The position numbers and the translations under genes were made by a program. From the NCBI RefSeq assembly GCF_004022265.1, contig NZ_SAVB01000009.1:62001-126000 (forward strand): DNA of 64,000 nt, read 5' to 3'. This DNA comes from Paenirhodobacter ferrireducens. GTDB lineage: Bacteria; Pseudomonadota; Alphaproteobacteria; Rhodobacterales; Rhodobacteraceae. The stretch's first letter is position 1. Every line of letters begins with the position of its first letter. Below the pieces are notes generated by a model. It was not told where the DNA came from. It was given only the letters and a program-made list of their open reading frames with translations, and did not search any database. Below are positions 50,451-59,288 of the stretch, piece after piece.

Positions 50451-51565
50451 CCCGGCTCTTCGGCGAAGGGCGGGCGGGCCGCGGTGACGGCGATCTCCTC
50501 GCGGGTGCGGGGCAGGGCGTCGGGATGGTCCTCCTGCAGCCAGCCGATCAGCTTCTCGCGTATCTCGCAGCGCAGGTCGAAGGCGCGCGGCGCGGTCCGG
50601 GCCGAGACGAGCACGCGCACCTCCATCACCCACTCGCGGAAATCGGTGACCTGCAGCGCATAGACCTTGCCATCCCACAGGGGCGAGGCGGCGGCCAGCT
50701 CGCGCCCCTTGGTGCGGATCTCCCCGACCGGGGCGCGGTGGTCGAGATAGAGCAGCACGGTGCCGATCAGCTCGGCGCTCTCGCGGGTCCAGTTCTGGAA
50801 CGGCTGCTCGATGAAATAGCTCAGCGGCACGATGAGGCGGCGCCAGTCCCACAACCGGATCACGACGTAAGTCGACGAAATCTCTTCGACATTGCCCCAT
50901 TCGCCCTCGACGATGAGGGCGTCGTCGATGCGGATCGGCTGGGTGATGGCAAGCTGGATGCCGGCGATCAGGTTCTTCAGCACGGGTTGCAGCGCAAGGC
51001 CCACGACGATGCCCGCCGCGCCGCCCGCAGCCAGCAGCGAGACGCCGTATTGCCGCACCGGCTCGAAGGTCATCAGCGCCGCGGCGGTGGCGAACAGGAT
51101 CAGCACCACCTTGGCGACCCGCATCAGGATGCGGGTCTGCGTGACATGCTTGCGGGCCAGCAGGTTGTCCTCGGCATCCAGCTTGAAGCGGCGCAGGTGC
51201 AGCGTCGTCCAGATCGAAAGCGCGGTCCAGGCGATCCAGGCGAGGCACAGGATGAAGGCGACCAGCAGAAGCTGCGCGAGCCCCGCCGCCACGGTTGCCC
51301 CGAGTGGTGCGAGCGACAGCGCGAAGCGCAGCGCGGCGATGGCAAGGACCAGCCGCAAGGGCGCTGCGCCCCGTCCGACGAGCGAGCGCCAGAACAGATC
51401 CCGCCCCGCCACCAGCCGGTGCAGCGCCCCGAAGACCAGCCGCCAGACCGCCAGCGCCAGCATCAGCGCCGCGCCCAGCACCAGCGCCGAGACCGCCCAA
51501 CCGGGCAGCCACACCCCGGCCCGCGCGATCAGGGTTTCTAGGTCGGCCGTCATTGTCTTGCCCAT
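50447..51565 (-). CDS. MscS family mechanosensitive ion channel
   Basis: The 372-residue membrane protein has about five hydrophobic segments, the last forming the glycine/alanine-rich pore helix (LLAAGGAAGIVVGLALQPVL). The MscS beta domain (QPIRIDDALIVEGEWGNVEEI) and a cytoplasmic domain with ISSTYVVIRLWDWRRLIVPLS, seen as STYVVIRLWDWRRL, follow. Such channels open under membrane tension and release solutes on osmotic downshock. The start at 51565 has AAAGGAGG 5 bases upstream. It is divergent from the ScfR-type regulator gene, with 175 bases between. Confidence 0.93.
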   Translation of the reverse strand: MGKTMTADLETLIARAGVWLPGWAVSALVLGAALMLALAVWRLVFGALHRLVAGRDLFWRSLVGRGAAPLRLVLAIAALRFALSLAPLGATVAAGLAQLLLVAFILCLAWIAWTALSIWTTLHLRRFKLDAEDNLLARKHVTQTRILMRVAKVVLILFATAAALMTFEPVRQYGVSLLAAGGAAGIVVGLALQPVLKNLIAGIQLAITQPIRIDDALIVEGEWGNVEEISSTYVVIRLWDWRRLIVPLSYFIEQPFQNWTRESAELIGTVLLYLDHRAPVGEIRTKGRELAAASPLWDGKVYALQVTDFREWVMEVRVLVSARTAPRAFDLRCEIREKLIGWLQEDHPDALPRTREEIAVTAARPPFAEEPG

Positions 51566-51740
51566 GTTCCCTCCTTTGCGCCGCAACGCAGCAGGGCGGG
51601 GCGGGGTTCCGTTGCACTTGCCAGCAACGGCGCGGCATTTTCCCGTGCAGGCCTGAAAACCGCCGCCATCATGCGTAAAATGCTTTTGCAGACAGTCTAT
51701 TGCCTGTAAATTCCGGGCATGGACACGAAGGGAGGTGGCC

Positions 51741-53045
51741 GTGGCCCGTTCCGCCCTCACCGGCACGCGGATCCGCGAGCGGCGCACGGCGCTGCATGTG
51801 AAGCAGGCCGACCTTGCCCGCAGCGTCGGCATTTCCGCGGCCTATCTGAACCTGATCGAGCACAACCGCCGCCGCGTCGGCGATGACCTGCTCGAGACGC
51901 TTGCACGCGCCCTCGGGGTCGAGCCGGTGGCGCTTTCGGAAGGGGCCGAGGCGGTGCTCTTCGACGGGCTGCGCGAGGCCGCGGTGGGGGCCGAGAAGGC
52001 CGGGCCCGAGCTTGAACGCATCGAGGAATTCGTCGGCCGATTCCCGGGCTGGGCCGCGGTCCTGGCCGATCGTCAGGCCCGCGTCGGCGCGCTGGAACGC
52101 GTGGTCGAGGCCTATGCCGAGCGGATGGCGCAGGACCCGTTCCTGCTCGACAATCTGCATGAGGTGCTCTCGGCGGTGACCTCGCTGCGCTCGACCGCGG
52201 CGATCCTGGCCGAGACCGAGGACATCGAGCCGGAATGGCGCAACCGCTTCCTGCGCACCATGGCCGAGGAAAGCCTGCGGCTGTCGGGCACGGCGGAATC
52301 GCTGGTGGGCTATCTTGATGAAATGGAGACTGCCGAGACCGGTCTTGCCGCGCCGCTCGAACAGCTCGAGACTTGGCTGGCCGGGCGCGACTGGCATCTG
52401 GCCGAGCTCGAAACCGACGCCCCGCCGGCGCCCGAGGCGCTGATCGAGGGGGTGCCGGAACTCGCCTCGGCCGCGGCGCGCGAGCTGGCGCTCGCCCATG
52501 TTGCCCGCGCGGCGGCCGAGGCGCGGGCGCTGCCGCTGGCGGCGTTCTCCGATGCGCTGGCCGAGCTCGGGCCCGAACCGGGGCTGCTGGCCGCGCGCTT
52601 TGGCGTGCCGGTCGGGATGGTCTTTCGCCGCCTTGCCACGCTGCCGCCCGGCCTGCCCGGGCGGGTGCCGGCGGGGCTTGTCGCCTGCGACGGCTCGGGC
52701 ACGCTGACCCTGCGCCGGCCGGTGCCGGGTTTTGCCCCGCCGCGCTTCGGCGCCGCCTGCCCGCTCTGGCCGCTCTACGAGGCGCTGGCCCGCCCGGCGC
52801 AGCCGGTGCGCGCGGTGATCGACATGGCCGGCCGGCTGCCGGCGCGTTTCCTCGCCTATGCCTGGTGCACCCAGCACCCGGTCGGCGGCTTCGACGGGCC
52901 GGTGCTGCGCGAGGCGATGATGCTGCTTCTGCCCGCCCCGCCCGGGCGCGAGGGGAACGAGCGCGCGGTTGGCAGCTCGTGCCGGATCTGTCCGCGCGCG
53001 GGCTGTCCGGGGCGACGCGAGCCCTCGATCCTGCCCGAACGTTGA
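51741..53045 (+). CDS. ScfR-type short-chain fatty-acyl regulator, XRE family with DUF2083
   Basis: The 434-residue regulator has an XRE helix-turn-helix domain at the N-terminus (VKQADLARSVGISAAYLNLIE) and a C-terminal DUF2083 domain ending in the cysteine motif CRICPRAGCPGRREPSIL. This is the build of ScfR/RamB/PrpC-regulator proteins that respond to short-chain acyl-CoA and control acetate or propionate use. The middle domain corresponds to the IrrE/ImmA-like part, but I find no HExxH zinc motif. The start is GTG at 51741 with GGGAGG 5 bases upstream; GTG at 51735 is possible. It lies directly before the receiver and CrbS-type kinase genes. Confidence 0.88.
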   Translation: MARSALTGTRIRERRTALHVKQADLARSVGISAAYLNLIEHNRRRVGDDLLETLARALGVEPVALSEGAEAVLFDGLREAAVGAEKAGPELERIEEFVGRFPGWAAVLADRQARVGALERVVEAYAERMAQDPFLLDNLHEVLSAVTSLRSTAAILAETEDIEPEWRNRFLRTMAEESLRLSGTAESLVGYLDEMETAETGLAAPLEQLETWLAGRDWHLAELETDAPPAPEALIEGVPELASAAARELALAHVARAAAEARALPLAAFSDALAELGPEPGLLAARFGVPVGMVFRRLATLPPGLPGRVPAGLVACDGSGTLTLRRPVPGFAPPRFGAACPLWPLYEALARPAQPVRAVIDMAGRLPARFLAYAWCTQHPVGGFDGPVLREAMMLLLPAPPGREGNERAVGSSCRICPRAGCPGRREPSILPER

Positions 53046-53065
53046 GCCCCCCGACCGCGCGCCGT

Positions 53066-53094
53066 TTGACAGCACGGCCCCGGCCCGCGATAGT
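53066..53094 (+). promoter_or_regulatory. Probable sigma-70 promoter for the receiver-kinase operon
   Basis: TTGACA (53066-53071, a perfect -35 match) is followed after exactly 17 bases by GATAGT (53089-53094, four of six -10 bases), 27 bases before the ATG of the receiver gene. It starts 20 bases after the ScfR-type stop. Confidence 0.6.
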
Positions 53095-53120
53095 CGGCCG
53101 AGGGGGAGAGGAGGCACAGG

Positions 53121-53540
53121 ATGGCGCAACGTCAGGTGCTGCTGATCGAGGACGAGCCGCATATCGCCGAGGCGATCCGGTTCATCCTCGGACGTGCGGG
53201 ATGGCAGGTCATGCTCGAGGCGAACGGGGCGCAGGCGCTCGCGCGCATTGCCGAGTTGCGACCCGAGGCCGTCATCCTCGATCTGATGCTGCCCGGCCGC
53301 TCAGGGCTCGAGATCCTGACCGATCTGCGCGCCGATCCGCGCCTTGCCGCAACGCCGGTGCTGATGCTGACCGCCCGCGGTCAGGCGCGCGACCGCGAGG
53401 CGGCCGAGCAGGCCGGCGCCACCGCCTTTCTGGCGAAACCCTTCGCCAATGCCGATGTCGTCGCCGCGCTCGAGGCGATCGCCGGGGCCGGCACCCCGGG
53501 CGGTGCCGCGGCCGCGGTCGCCGGGCCGGGGCAGCGCTGA
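53121..53540 (+). CDS. Single-domain response regulator (receiver only)
   Basis: The 139-residue CheY-like protein has VLLIEDEPHIAEAIRF with the acidic pair, phospho-acceptor Asp54 in VILDLMLPG, Thr in LMLTARGQ and Lys in LAKPFANAD. A short Gly/Ala-rich tail follows. It has no output domain. It overlaps the next small membrane gene (TGATG), and the kinase follows, so it is probably phosphorylated by that kinase. CrbR of the known CrbS/R pair has a LuxR-type DNA-binding domain, which this one lacks. Confidence 0.93.
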   Translation: MAQRQVLLIEDEPHIAEAIRFILGRAGWQVMLEANGAQALARIAELRPEAVILDLMLPGRSGLEILTDLRADPRLAATPVLMLTARGQARDREAAEQAGATAFLAKPFANADVVAALEAIAGAGTPGGAAAAVAGPGQR

Positions 53541-53845
53541 TGCCGCGCGGCGCCGGCCAGCCGTTGTTCCTTGCCCGCCGGTCCTACCGCCGCCGGCGGA
53601 TGATGGACGGCGGTCGCGTGCTGCCGCTCCTCGGTGCGGTGCTGCTGCTGCTGCCCGGGCTGTGGCATTCGGACGGCAGCGACTGGCCCGGCACCGGCGC
53701 GGGCGGGATCTATCTCTTCCTCGTCTGGAGCGGGCTGATCCTTGCGGCCTTCGGCCTGGCCCGCGGCCTTGGCCCGGCGCTCGAGGCCGAGGAAGAGGCG
53801 GTGGGCGGGCCGCCGCTGGGCACCGGGCCGGGCGAGGACGGCTGA
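53540..53845 (+). CDS. Small membrane protein between receiver and kinase
   Basis: This 101-residue protein has two membrane segments (about 28-46, VLPLLGAVLLLLPGLW, and 60-80, IYLFLVWSGLILAAFGLARG), an arginine-rich N-terminus and an acidic, Gly-rich tail. I do not recognise the family. It overlaps the receiver stop and lies 1 base before the kinase start, so it is tightly bound to the pair. It may be a small subunit of the symporter-like kinase, in the way that DUF4212 goes with its symporter, but this is only an inference from position and topology. Confidence 0.8.
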   Translation: MPRGAGQPLFLARRSYRRRRMMDGGRVLPLLGAVLLLLPGLWHSDGSDWPGTGAGGIYLFLVWSGLILAAFGLARGLGPALEAEEEAVGGPPLGTGPGEDG

Positions 53846-53846
53846 G

Positions 53847-56534
53847 ATGCCCTTCGACAGTCTCGTCGCGGTCAGCCTTGGTTACGTCATCCTCCTCTTC
53901 ACCGTGGCCTTCGTCGCCGAGCGGCGGGCGCGCCTTGGCCGGCTGCGGTTCCTGCGCAGCCCCTGGGTCTATACCCTGTCGCTGTCGATCTATTGCACCG
54001 CCTGGACCTTCTATGGCGCGGTGGGCTATGCGGCGCGCTCGGGGCTCGAATTTGCCACCATCTACCTTGGCCCGACGCTGGTCTTCGTCGGCTGGTGGGC
54101 GCTCCTGCGCAAGCTGGTGCGGATCGGCCGGGCGCAGCGGGTGACCTCGATCGCCGACCTGATCTCCAGCCGCTATGGCAAGTCGAACCTGCTCGGCGTC
54201 ATCGTCACGCTGATGTCGGTGGCCGCCGCCACGCCCTATATCGCACTGCAGCTGCAGTCGGTGACGCTGAGCTTCGGGGTCTTTGCCGCGGAGACGCCCG
54301 AGGGCTGGGCGCTGCCCGATCAGGGCTCGACGGCGCTGTGGATCGCGGGGGGGCTCGCGCTTTTCACCATCCTCTTCGGCACCCGCAACCTCGATGCGAA
54401 CGAGCGCCACCACGGCGTCGTCATGGCGATCGCGCTCGAGGCGGTGGTGAAGCTGCTGGCGCTGGTCGCGGTCGGCGTCTTCGTCGTCTGGGGCATCGCC
54501 GACGGGCCGGCCGATGTGCTTGCCCGCATCGACGCCTCGCCGATTGCCGGCTGGGACCTGCGCCCGGGCCGCTTTGCCGGGCTGACCTTCGTCTCGGCCG
54601 CCGCCGTGCTGACCCTGCCGCGGATGTTTCAGGTGCTGGTCGTCGAGAATGTCGAGGAACGCCATCTGGCGACTGCAAGCTGGGCCTTCCCGGCCTATCT
54701 GATGCTGATGAGCCTTTTCGTCGTGCCGATTGCGGTCCTCGGGCTCGAGCGGCTGCCGGCGGGGGCGAACCCAGACCTGTTCGTTCTGACGCTGCCGCTG
54801 GCCGAGGGGCAGGGGCGGCTCGCGTTGCTGGCATTCCTCGGTGGCTTTTCCTCGGCCACCTCGATGGTGATCGTGGCGGCGATCGCGCTGGCCACGATGG
54901 TGTCGAACCACATCGTCACGCCGCTGTGGCTGGCGCTGCGCTCGGGCCGGGCGCAGCAGGGCGACGTGCGCGGCCTCGTGCTGACCAGCCGGCGACTGTC
55001 GATCGGCGCGGTACTGGCGATGGGGTATCTCTATTATCACCTTTCGGGCGGGGCCGAGGCGCTCGCGGCGATCGGGCTGATTGCCTTCGTCGGCACCGCA
55101 CAGGTGCTGCCGGCGCTGATCGGCGGGTTGTTCTGGCGCGGCGCGACCCATGTCGGGGCGACGGTGGGGCTGGTGAGCGGTTTCGCGATCTGGCTTTACG
55201 CGCTTTTCCTGCCCTCCTTCGGCGGCGGCGGGCTGATGTCGGCGGGGCTGCTGGCAGAGGGGCCCTTCGGCATTTCCTGGCTGCGGCCGCAGGCGCTCTT
55301 CGGGCTCGAGGGGCTCGACCCGCTGCTGCATGCGCTGTTCTGGTCGCTGCTGGTGAACACGCTCGCCTTCCTCGTCTTCTCGATGACCAGCTTCCCGGGA
55401 CCGATGGAGCGGCTGCAGGGCGTGGCCTTCGTCAATGTCTTCGATCAGGGCCAGGGCGCGCGCAGCTGGTCGCGCGGTCAGGCCGAGGCCGAGGATCTGC
55501 TCAGCATGGCGCAGCGCATCCTGGGCGCCGAGGAGGCACAGCAGTTCTTCCAGACCCAGGCGGCAGCGCAGGGCAAGGCGGGCTTCCTGCCCGACCCGAC
55601 GCCCGAGTTTCTGGCAAGGCTCGAGCGCCAGCTGGCAGGCTCGGTCGGTGCGGCGACGGCGCATGCGATGATCGCGCAGCTTATCGGCGGCGCCTCGGTC
55701 AGCGTGCAGGACCTGATCGCCGTGGCCGGCGAGGCCGCCGACATCAAGGAATATTCGGCCCGCCTCGAGGCGAAGTCCGAAGAGCTGGCCCGCACCGCGC
55801 GCGCGCTGCGCGAGGCGAATGAGAAGCTGACCTCGCTGTCGGTGCAGAAGGACGCCTTCCTCGGTCAGATCAGCCACGAGCTGCGTACGCCGATGACCTC
55901 GATCCGCGCCTTTTCCGAGATCCTGATGGAGCCGGATCTGCCCGAGGCGCTGCGCGCGCAATATGCCGAGATCATCCACGAGGAGGCACGTCGGCTGACC
56001 CGGCTGCTCGACGACCTGCTTGACCTTTCCGTGCTCGAGCATGGCAAGGCGCAGCTCACCGTCTCGGTCGCCAACCTGCACGACCTGATCGACCGCGCCG
56101 TCGCCGCCGCCTCGAACACCCGCCCCGAGCGCGACCTCCGCCTCGAGCGCGACTTCCCGGCCGAGCACGTGCCGATCTTCACCGACACCGACCGGCTGGT
56201 GCAGGTGTTCATCAACCTCGTCTCGAACGCCCGCAAGTATTGCGATGCCGAGCGCGCGGTGCTGCGCATCGAGGTGAAGCGGCGCGGCCAGAAGGTGCAG
56301 ATCGACTTCATCGACAATGGCTCGGGCATCCCGAAGGCAAGCCAGGCGCTGATCTTCGAGAAGTTTTCGCGCCTCACCGACACCTCGAAGGCCGGCGGCG
56401 CGGGGCTGGGGCTGGCGATCTGCCGCGAGATCATGGCCAATCTGGGCGGCAGCATCGACTATCTGCCGGGGCAGGGCGGGGCCGCCTTCCGCGTCACCCT
56501 GCCGCTGCGCCGGCGTGAGGGCGATGCCGCCTGA
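53847..56534 (+). CDS. Symporter-histidine kinase, CrbS/CbrA type
   Basis: The 895-residue membrane protein joins a sodium/solute-symporter-like domain (about 1-520, some 13 membrane segments) to a STAC-type linker (about 540-640, ILGAEEAQQFFQ and LERQLAGSVGAATAHAM). A histidine kinase follows, with SHELRTPM at His677, N box NLVSNARKY, and G boxes DNGSGIP and GAGLGLAIC. There is no PAS and no receiver at the C-terminus. CrbS and CbrA proteins of this build sense or carry small substrates and control acs and carbon use. The acs cluster in this window and the ScfR-type gene upstream make acetate control likely. The start at 53847 is fixed by position: GAGATG 1 base after the small membrane gene. 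Confidence 0.93.
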   Translation: MPFDSLVAVSLGYVILLFTVAFVAERRARLGRLRFLRSPWVYTLSLSIYCTAWTFYGAVGYAARSGLEFATIYLGPTLVFVGWWALLRKLVRIGRAQRVTSIADLISSRYGKSNLLGVIVTLMSVAAATPYIALQLQSVTLSFGVFAAETPEGWALPDQGSTALWIAGGLALFTILFGTRNLDANERHHGVVMAIALEAVVKLLALVAVGVFVVWGIADGPADVLARIDASPIAGWDLRPGRFAGLTFVSAAAVLTLPRMFQVLVVENVEERHLATASWAFPAYLMLMSLFVVPIAVLGLERLPAGANPDLFVLTLPLAEGQGRLALLAFLGGFSSATSMVIVAAIALATMVSNHIVTPLWLALRSGRAQQGDVRGLVLTSRRLSIGAVLAMGYLYYHLSGGAEALAAIGLIAFVGTAQVLPALIGGLFWRGATHVGATVGLVSGFAIWLYALFLPSFGGGGLMSAGLLAEGPFGISWLRPQALFGLEGLDPLLHALFWSLLVNTLAFLVFSMTSFPGPMERLQGVAFVNVFDQGQGARSWSRGQAEAEDLLSMAQRILGAEEAQQFFQTQAAAQGKAGFLPDPTPEFLARLERQLAGSVGAATAHAMIAQLIGGASVSVQDLIAVAGEAADIKEYSARLEAKSEELARTARALREANEKLTSLSVQKDAFLGQISHELRTPMTSIRAFSEILMEPDLPEALRAQYAEIIHEEARRLTRLLDDLLDLSVLEHGKAQLTVSVANLHDLIDRAVAAASNTRPERDLRLERDFPAEHVPIFTDTDRLVQVFINLVSNARKYCDAERAVLRIEVKRRGQKVQIDFIDNGSGIPKASQALIFEKFSRLTDTSKAGGAGLGLAICREIMANLGGSIDYLPGQGGAAFRVTLPLRRREGDAA

Positions 56535-56641
56535 GGTGGCGAAATCCCGTCGTCTCTCAATGATTTGTAAACCCTGAGGGGCGCATTCTGGCCGGCGAAG
56601 GCGCCCGTGCGGCGCGGGCAAAGGCGGGGCGGATCGGGCGG

Positions 56642-57772
56642 ATGGCGGCGCAGGCGCAGGACAGGTCGTTGTTGGCGCGCAAGGCAGAGGCGGGGCGGTG
56701 CGAGCCCGGCGCGCCGCCGATGACGGCCGAGCGGGCGATCTCGCAGGCGCTGTCGCGCGCGGCCGGCGAGATGTTCGATTTGCCGCTCGCCGTGCACGCG
56801 ATCCGCGAGCGGCGGATGACGCTGGCCGACCTGCCGGAACTGCTTGAGGAGCTGTCGCTGCTTGCGCTGATCGAGGGGCCGCAGGAGACGCTCGGCCTGC
56901 TGGCCCTGCCGCCCGCGACGCTCGCGACGCTGATCGAGGTGCAGATGACCGGTCGGGTCGGGCGCGCCGCGGCACCGCCGCGCCGCCCGACCCGGGTCGA
57001 TGCGGCGATGGCCGCGGCGTTCGTCGATGCCTTCCTCGAAGGGGTCGAGGAGGGACTCGAGGGGATGGAGGAGCAGGTCTGGGCGGGGGGCTATCGCTAT
57101 GCCTCGCATCTTGACGATCCGCGCCCGCTTGGTCTGCTGCTCGAGGATCTGGGCTATCGGGTGTGGCAGCTTGATCTGCTGCTCGGCCCGCCCCCGGGGC
57201 GACCGGCGGGGCTTTTGTGGGCGGTGCCGGCGCAGGGCCGGTTCCGGCGGCAGCCGGTGCGGCGTGCGGCCGAGCCGGCGACGCATGTCGCCCCCGCGCC
57301 AGACGGCGATGCGGCCGGGGCGGCCGACTGGGCGCGGCGGATGGAGGGCACGGTGATGGGCACGCAGGCGGTGCTCGAGGCGGTGCTGCACCGCGTCACC
57401 CTGCCGCTTGCCGCGGTGATGGCCTTCGCTTCCGGCACCCAGATCCCGTTGCCCGAGGATGCGCTCGAACGGCTGTCGCTCGAGGGGGCGGGGGGGCGGC
57501 GGCTTGCCCCGGCGCGACTTGGCCAGCACCGCGGTTTCCGCGCGCTGCGGCTGTCCTCCGACGAGGACGAGGCGGCGCCGCCACAGGCGGTGAAACCGCT
57601 GAAGATGACCTCCGCGCCGCCGTTCGAGCCGGGGCCGAGCCCCTTTGCCGCCCGCTCCGCCGCCCCGCCCGCAACCGCAGGCACGGGGGCGCTCGGTCTT
57701 GCCATGGACTGGGACGGCGACGCCGGGGAGGCACCGGCCAAACCGCCGGCGCGGCGCGGCTCCTTGGCCTGA
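56642..57772 (+). CDS. FliM/FliN-like (SpoA domain) protein
   Basis: The 376-residue protein appears to carry a C-terminal SpoA domain like the flagellar switch proteins FliM and FliN: GTQAVLEAVLHRVTLPLAAV, GTQIPLPEDALERLSLEG and RRLAPARLGQHRGFRALRL (about 240-305). A middle domain (about 40-190) is compatible with a FliM-like CheC region. A Pro/Ala-rich tail follows. No other flagellar gene is nearby, so it is a solitary copy whose role (motor switch or other export apparatus) is not clear. The ATG at 56642 follows GGGCGG; a second ATG at 56720 is possible. It ends 7 bases before the end of the convergent aldehyde dehydrogenase gene. Confidence 0.72.
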   Translation: MAAQAQDRSLLARKAEAGRCEPGAPPMTAERAISQALSRAAGEMFDLPLAVHAIRERRMTLADLPELLEELSLLALIEGPQETLGLLALPPATLATLIEVQMTGRVGRAAAPPRRPTRVDAAMAAAFVDAFLEGVEEGLEGMEEQVWAGGYRYASHLDDPRPLGLLLEDLGYRVWQLDLLLGPPPGRPAGLLWAVPAQGRFRRQPVRRAAEPATHVAPAPDGDAAGAADWARRMEGTVMGTQAVLEAVLHRVTLPLAAVMAFASGTQIPLPEDALERLSLEGAGGRRLAPARLGQHRGFRALRLSSDEDEAAPPQAVKPLKMTSAPPFEPGPSPFAARSAAPPATAGTGALGLAMDWDGDAGEAPAKPPARRGSLA

Positions 57773-57779
57773 GCCGGGC

Positions 57780-59288
57780 TCAGACCACCATGCAGACGGT
57801 CTTCGTCTCGAGGTAGTTCTCGAGCCCGTTCGGCCCGTTCTCCACCCCCCAGCCCGAGGTCTTCATCCCGCCCTTCGGCAGCTCGGGCGAGAAGTAGCTG
57901 TGGCAATTCACCCAGACCGTGCCCGCCCGCACCGCTGCCGCCATCCGGTGCGCGGCGCTCAGGCTTTCGGTCCAGACCGAGGCGGCAAGGCCGTAGTCGG
58001 TGTCATTGGCGAGCGCCAGTGCCTCCTCGGGCTCGTCGAAGGGGGTGATCGCGGTGACCGGGCCGAAGATCTCCTCGCGCATCAGCGCCATGTCGGGGGT
58101 GACGCCGGCAACGACCGTCGGCGCGAAGAAGGCCGGTGCCTCGGCAAAGCCCGTGCCGCCCGCCAGCACCTCCGCCCCCGCGGCGCGCCCGCCCGCGACA
58201 TAGGCCGCGACGCGCGCCGCCTGGTCCGGGCTGACGAGGGGCCCGAGGTCCGACGCCGGGTCGAGCCCGTGGCCAAGCCGCAGCCGCCCCGCCTCGCGCG
58301 CCAGCCCCTCGGCCATCGCCTCGTAGAGCTTGCGCTGCACATAGACGCGCGAGCCGGCAACGCAGACCTGCCCGGAATTGGCGAAGATGCCGCGTGCGAC
58401 GCCGGGGATGGCGAGCGACAGGTCGGCATCGGCCATCACGATCGCGGGCGACTTGCCGCCGAGCTCCAGCGTCAGCTTCTTCAGATTGCCGCGGGCCGAG
58501 CCGAGCAGGATCCGCCCGACCTCGGTCGAGCCGGTGAAGGCGACCTTGGCGACGCCGGGGTGACGGGCCAGCGCATCGCCCACCTCGGCGCCAAAGCCGG
58601 TCAGCAGGTTGACGACGCCCGCGGGCAGCCCCGCCTCGAGCATCAGCTCGCACAGCCGGATCGCGGTGAGCGAGGTCTCCTCGGCCGGTTTCAGCACCAC
58701 GGTACAGCCCGCGCACAGCGCCGGTGCCAGCTTCATCGCGGCCATCAGCAGGGGCGAGTTCCACGGCGTGATCGCCGCCACCACGCCGATCGGCTCGCGC
58801 CGGGTGTAGGCCATCACCTGCTTGCCGGCAGGCGCATAGCCGATCGAGGGGGTGATCGCGGTGCCGAGGATCTTGCTCGCATAGCCCGCATAATAGCGGA
58901 ACTGCGCGATGGCGCCCGGGATCTCGCCGAAGCGGGCGGTGGCGAAGGTCTTGCCCTGATCGAGGCTTTCAAGCTCGGCCAGTTCGTCGGCGTGCGCCTC
59001 GATCGCATCTGCGATCTTCCACAGTAGCGCGCCGCGCGCCATCGGCAGCATCCGGGCCCAGTCGGGGCGGGAAAGCGCCGCCTGGGCCGCGGCAACGGCG
59101 GCCTCGGCCTCGGCCGCGCCGGCACGGGCGAGCGTGGCAAGGGGGGCTCCGGTCGCCGGATCGGTGGTCTCGAAGGTCGCGGCGGTGGCGATCCATTCGC
59201 CGTCGATCAGGATCTTCTTCGCGCCGCCCTGCAGAAAGGCGCGCGCGCCCTCGGTCTTCGGGGCATGGGGGATGAGGCTCAGGGTCAT
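57780..59288 (-). CDS. Aldehyde dehydrogenase (NAD-dependent)
   Basis: The 502-residue product is an ALDH-superfamily enzyme oxidising an aldehyde to its acid. Motifs: TPWNSPLLMAAMKLAPAL and KPAEETSLTAIRL for NAD binding, FTGSTEVG, catalytic Glu in LELGGKSP, catalytic Cys309 in NSGQVCVAGSRVYVQ, and EIFGPVTAITPF. Length is normal. The substrate is unknown. The start at 59288 overlaps the stop of the Fe-S subunit gene in ATGA, so it belongs to the leftward cluster with the molybdenum hydroxylase, the oxygenase and the amidohydrolase. It may oxidise an aldehyde released from their substrate. Confidence 0.94.
   Translation of the reverse strand: MTLSLIPHAPKTEGARAFLQGGAKKILIDGEWIATAATFETTDPATGAPLATLARAGAAEAEAAVAAAQAALSRPDWARMLPMARGALLWKIADAIEAHADELAELESLDQGKTFATARFGEIPGAIAQFRYYAGYASKILGTAITPSIGYAPAGKQVMAYTRREPIGVVAAITPWNSPLLMAAMKLAPALCAGCTVVLKPAEETSLTAIRLCELMLEAGLPAGVVNLLTGFGAEVGDALARHPGVAKVAFTGSTEVGRILLGSARGNLKKLTLELGGKSPAIVMADADLSLAIPGVARGIFANSGQVCVAGSRVYVQRKLYEAMAEGLAREAGRLRLGHGLDPASDLGPLVSPDQAARVAAYVAGGRAAGAEVLAGGTGFAEAPAFFAPTVVAGVTPDMALMREEIFGPVTAITPFDEPEEALALANDTDYGLAASVWTESLSAAHRMAAAVRAGTVWVNCHSYFSPELPKGGMKTSGWGVENGPNGLENYLETKTVCMVV

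Noticed and set aside
53301-56975. A 1224-codon minus-strand frame opposite the symporter-kinase gene.
   Set aside because: Same reason: an antisense shadow with Arg/Gln/Gly-rich composition and no start signal.
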